Origin: JBGPIT01 sp041485125
GTDB taxonomy: Bacteria > Desulfobacterota > Binatia > UTPRO1
Assembly: GCA_041485125.1 (NCBI GenBank)
Contig: JBGPIT010000207.1
Location: 1-8,948, forward strand
Direction: 5' to 3'
DNA length: 8,948 nt
Part shown: piece by piece, positions 7,671-8,948 of the stretch
Position numbering within the stretch: the first letter of the stretch is position 1
Layout: each line of letters begins with the position of its first letter
Notes under the pieces: generated by a model
The model's input: only the letters and a program-made list of their open reading frames with translations
Databases searched by the model: none
Told to the model about the DNA's origin: nothing
Translations under genes and position numbers: made by a program

Positions 7671-7705
7671 GAGCGCGCGCTGGGCGGACGGCCCGGCGCG
7701 CGCTC
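7671..7705. terminator. 15-bp GC-rich hairpin downstream of the aldehyde dehydrogenase
   Basis: The left arm (7671-7685) and right arm (7691-7705) are complementary over 15 positions, with a single T-G wobble at position 11 and a five-base loop GGACG. The outer ten bases, GAGCGCGCGC and GCGCGCGCTC, pair perfectly. It begins 14 bases after the aldehyde dehydrogenase stop, between two convergent genes. Neither strand has a T-tract after the stem, so it is not a canonical intrinsic terminator; it may halt polymerase by stem strength, protect the 3' end, or serve both strands. Confidence 0.6.
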
Positions 7706-7713
7706 ATCCATCG

Positions 7714-7732
7714 GCACCGCCCACGGCGGTGC
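7714..7732. terminator. Second hairpin in the convergent intergenic region
   Basis: GCACCGCC (7714-7721) and GGCGGTGC (7725-7732) pair perfectly over eight bases around a three-base loop CAC. It follows the larger hairpin by eight bases. No T-tract follows on either strand. A role in stopping transcription from either convergent gene is an inference from position. Confidence 0.4.
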
Positions 7733-7753
7733 GCGGACGTCACCCGCCGCGCG

Positions 7754-8440
7754 TCAGCGATCGCGGCCGCGGTGCGCGTGAGTCCGCGCTAGCGGCTGTG
7801 CGCCTCGGTGAGGACCGGCGGCAGCAAGAAACCCGGGATGCGGAACACGTGACGCTGGCGCTCGACCTCGAAGCCCGTCGCCTCGAGCTGCGCGCGCAGC
7901 TCGGCGGGCCGCGGCCAAGGCAGAGGTTTGGCCGACGAGGCGCGTCGCGACCTCGACGCCGGCGCCGACGAGCGGGAAGCGCGGGCTCACCAGCGCCAGC
8001 AGCAGACACCCGCCCGGCGCCAGGACGCGATGCATCTCACGCAGACACGCGGCTTGATCGGGAAACCAGTGAAAGGCCTCGGTCGAGACCACCGCATCGA
8101 AGGCGTGATCGGGAAGCGGTAGCCGCGCGGCATCGGCGCGGACGAGTTGGACCGCTGCCCGGTAAGGCTCCGCCGTCGAACGCAGGCGCGCCGAGGCGCG
8201 CTCCAGCATGCCGGCCGAGAAGTCGACGCCGACGACGCGCGTCGTCTCCGCGATCGCGCCGAGACGCGTCACCAGCTGGCCGGTGCCGCAGCCGACGTCG
8301 AGGATCGAGCCATGCGCCCGACGCGCGAGCGCGCGCACGATCGCGTCGTGCAGCGGGCGATAGGTGGCGGCTTGCACGAGCGGCAGATCGTAGAAGCGCG
8401 ACCAGACGTCGAAGAACCCGCGGCTCGGTCCGGGTGTCAT
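7754..8440 (-). CDS. Class I SAM-dependent methyltransferase, C-terminus frameshifted
   Basis: Read as given, this encodes 228 residues from ATG 8440. Residues 1-170 are a Methyltransf_11-type fold: a lead-in FYDLPLVQAATYRPLHDAIV, motif I LDVGCGTGQ (47-55) that binds SAM, the acidic GVDFSAGMLERA (71-82), RADAARLPLPDHAFDAVVS (101-119), then HWFPD and REMHRVLAPGG. The acceptor molecule is unknown; small molecules or lipids are typical for this class. After Gly170 the as-read frame becomes an arginine/alanine-rich tail without family character, while the next frame gives a natural C-terminus (see 7789-7929). One extra base at 7930-7931 explains this; the restored protein is 216 residues. The gene may be a recent pseudogene or the base may be a sequencing error. 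It begins 12 bases after the zinc-ribbon gene, and so is probably co-transcribed with it, and converges on the aldehyde dehydrogenase. Confidence 0.85.
   Translation of the reverse strand: MTPGPSRGFFDVWSRFYDLPLVQAATYRPLHDAIVRALARRAHGSILDVGCGTGQLVTRLGAIAETTRVVGVDFSAGMLERASARLRSTAEPYRAAVQLVRADAARLPLPDHAFDAVVSTEAFHWFPDQAACLREMHRVLAPGGCLLLALVSPRFPLVGAGVEVATRLVGQTSALAAARRAARAARGDGLRGRAPASRVPHPGFLAAAGPHRGAQPLARTHAHRGRDR
7789..7929 (-). other. Out-of-frame true C-terminus of the methyltransferase
   Basis: Dropping one G of the GG at 7930-7931 lets the reading continue after Gly170 as KPLPWPRPAELRAQLEATGF, followed by EVERQRHVFRIPGFLLPPVL and TEAHSR, to TAG at 7789. This is a plausible final helix and strand for a Methyltransf_11 protein: an amphipathic PAELRAQLEATGF helix and a hydrophobic strand. 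The tail of the as-read frame over the same bases is low in hydrophobic residues and rich in Arg and Ala, as expected of a wrong frame in GC-rich DNA. Confidence 0.7.
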
Positions 8441-8452
8441 GCGTCAGCCCGC

Positions 8453-8821
8453 CTACGATCCTCCGACCACGGTCGCGAGCTCATCCGCGACGGTCGCGAG
8501 CTCCCAGGCGATGTAGACGGTGAACATGATCACGATCGCGGACGCGAGCCACTTGCCGGTGCGGTCGAGCCGCGGCGTCTTCCAGATCAGCGGCAGGACG
8601 AACGGGCCGAGGGCGGTGAGGGCGAGCGCGACGATCCAGAGCGGACGATAGTACCAGGAGAGGAAGTCGCCCTGGCCCTCGCCGCAACGGCGGCAGTAGC
8701 GGTCGTCAGCGTCCAGTCGCGCGCCGCAGCTCCAGCACTGGGTGGGCGAAGGGTCGGTCGTCGGGGGGAGCGTCGTCGGCACGCGACCGAGCATCGTCGA
8801 TTTGGGCGACGAAATCGACAC
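8453..8821 (-). CDS. Small zinc-ribbon membrane protein
   Basis: The 122-residue protein has a proline/threonine-rich leader (about 13-27), a zinc-ribbon knuckle pair CWSC (29-32) and CRRC (43-46) that should bind one zinc ion, then two hydrophobic segments (about 60-80 and 91-109) likely to span the membrane, and a short acidic tail. It resembles the DZR/zinc-ribbon membrane proteins found in many bacteria, whose function is unknown. The start is uncertain: GTG 8821 gives 122 residues, ATG 8794 gives 113, and neither has a clear Shine-Dalgarno site; the zinc ribbon and membrane segments are kept either way. The stop is 12 bases before the methyltransferase ATG, on the same strand, so the two are probably one transcript. 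The last 16 residues hold an ELATVAD/ELATVVG duplication. Confidence 0.7.
   Translation of the reverse strand: MSISSPKSTMLGRVPTTLPPTTDPSPTQCWSCGARLDADDRYCRRCGEGQGDFLSWYYRPLWIVALALTALGPFVLPLIWKTPRLDRTGKWLASAIVIMFTVYIAWELATVADELATVVGGS
8469..8503. repeat. Short in-frame direct repeat in the zinc-ribbon protein tail
   Basis: The 14-base word ACGGTCGCGAGCTC occurs at 8469-8482 and 8490-8503, with a 21-base period (seven codons). It encodes the duplicated ELATV at residues 107-111 and 114-118. The period keeps the frame, which points to slippage or a small tandem duplication tolerated at the C-terminus. Confidence 0.7.
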
Positions 8822-8885
8822 GGCTTCGCGATTCGAGACGACGGCACTGCCAACCCCGCGGCACTCGACGGCTTTCTCTCTTGAC

Positions 8886-8948
8886 CTACGGAGCCGCGGC
8901 CACGTATGACGGTCGCACCATGACGTTCCGGCCGACCGCAGCGATGAC
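8886..8948 (-). CDS. Possible C-terminal end of a gene beyond the right edge
   Basis: A minus-strand frame is open from the right edge for 20 codons and stops at TAG (8888-8886). The residues, ending in GRNVMVRPSYVAAAP, have a balanced composition and would fit a protein C-terminus. It is on the same strand as the zinc-ribbon gene and 64 bases upstream of it. Twenty codons are too few to prove coding. The competing reading is a plus-strand ATG at 8920 running off the edge, which has no Shine-Dalgarno site. Confidence 0.3.
   Translation of the reverse strand, partial: VIAAVGRNVMVRPSYVAAAP

Noticed and set aside
7925..7933. Programmed ribosomal frameshifting as the cause of the methyltransferase frame change.
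   Set aside because: No canonical slippery heptamer, upstream Shine-Dalgarno-like stimulator or obvious downstream pseudoknot is present; an indel is the simpler reading.
7039..8523. A 494-codon plus-strand frame overlapping the aldehyde dehydrogenase end, the intergenic region and the methyltransferase.
   Set aside because: It is out of frame with the aldehyde dehydrogenase, antisense to the methyltransferase and zinc-ribbon genes, and its translation is dominated by Arg and Ala.
8881..8910. A plus-strand promoter-like pair (TTGACC and TATGAC, 18 bases apart) before an ATG at 8920.
   Set aside because: The -10 matches only four of six bases, there is no Shine-Dalgarno site before the ATG, and the nine visible codons cannot show coding. 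It also overlaps the better minus-strand C-terminal reading.
1..8948. CRISPR arrays, tRNA or rRNA genes, insertion sequences and attachment sites.
   Set aside because: I saw no regularly spaced repeats, cloverleaf sequences, transposase or integrase motifs, or terminal inverted repeats on reading both strands.

Overview
The window is a GC-rich, densely coded stretch of a bacterial chromosome. Nothing in it is phage-like, plasmid-like or CRISPR-like. The left-edge gene joins a cysteine-rich N-terminal region, a DUF4215-type cysteine knot and a PQQ sugar dehydrogenase (GSDH) domain. Secreted proteins built this way are common in deltaproteobacterial-grade lineages such as Myxococcota and the uncultured Candidatus Binatia. 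The phylum is therefore an inference from domain style and base composition, not something the sequence proves.

Layout. On the minus strand, reading right to left from 6010 to the left edge, are four genes: a two-domain VOC-fold protein, an alpha-glucan (glycogen) phosphorylase of family GT35, a 6-phosphofructokinase, and a secreted PQQ-dependent sugar dehydrogenase cut by the window edge. The phosphorylase and phosphofructokinase genes are one base apart, so they are almost certainly co-transcribed. The gaps on either side of this pair are 64 and 131 bases. On the plus strand, divergent from the VOC gene across a 105-base intergenic region, is a complete NAD(P)-dependent aldehyde dehydrogenase (6116-7657). 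Past a convergent junction with two strong hairpins, the minus strand carries a SAM-dependent methyltransferase whose C-terminus is thrown out of frame by one extra base. Twelve bases upstream of it is a small zinc-ribbon protein with two membrane segments. The last 63 bases may hold the end of another minus-strand gene.

How the genes fit together. The phosphorylase releases glucose 1-phosphate from storage glucan. After conversion to fructose 6-phosphate by enzymes not encoded here, the phosphofructokinase makes the committed glycolytic step, so this pair is a glycogen-to-glycolysis module. The sugar dehydrogenase would oxidise sugars or other hydroxyl compounds outside the cytoplasm. The VOC protein and aldehyde dehydrogenase have no specific assignable substrate.

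I did not find a convincing new biological system. The points most worth a second look are the single-base frameshift in the methyltransferase, the cysteine-rich/DUF4215/GSDH architecture with its vicinal cysteine pair, the mixed active-site signature of the phosphofructokinase, and the unusually strong hairpin at the convergent junction.
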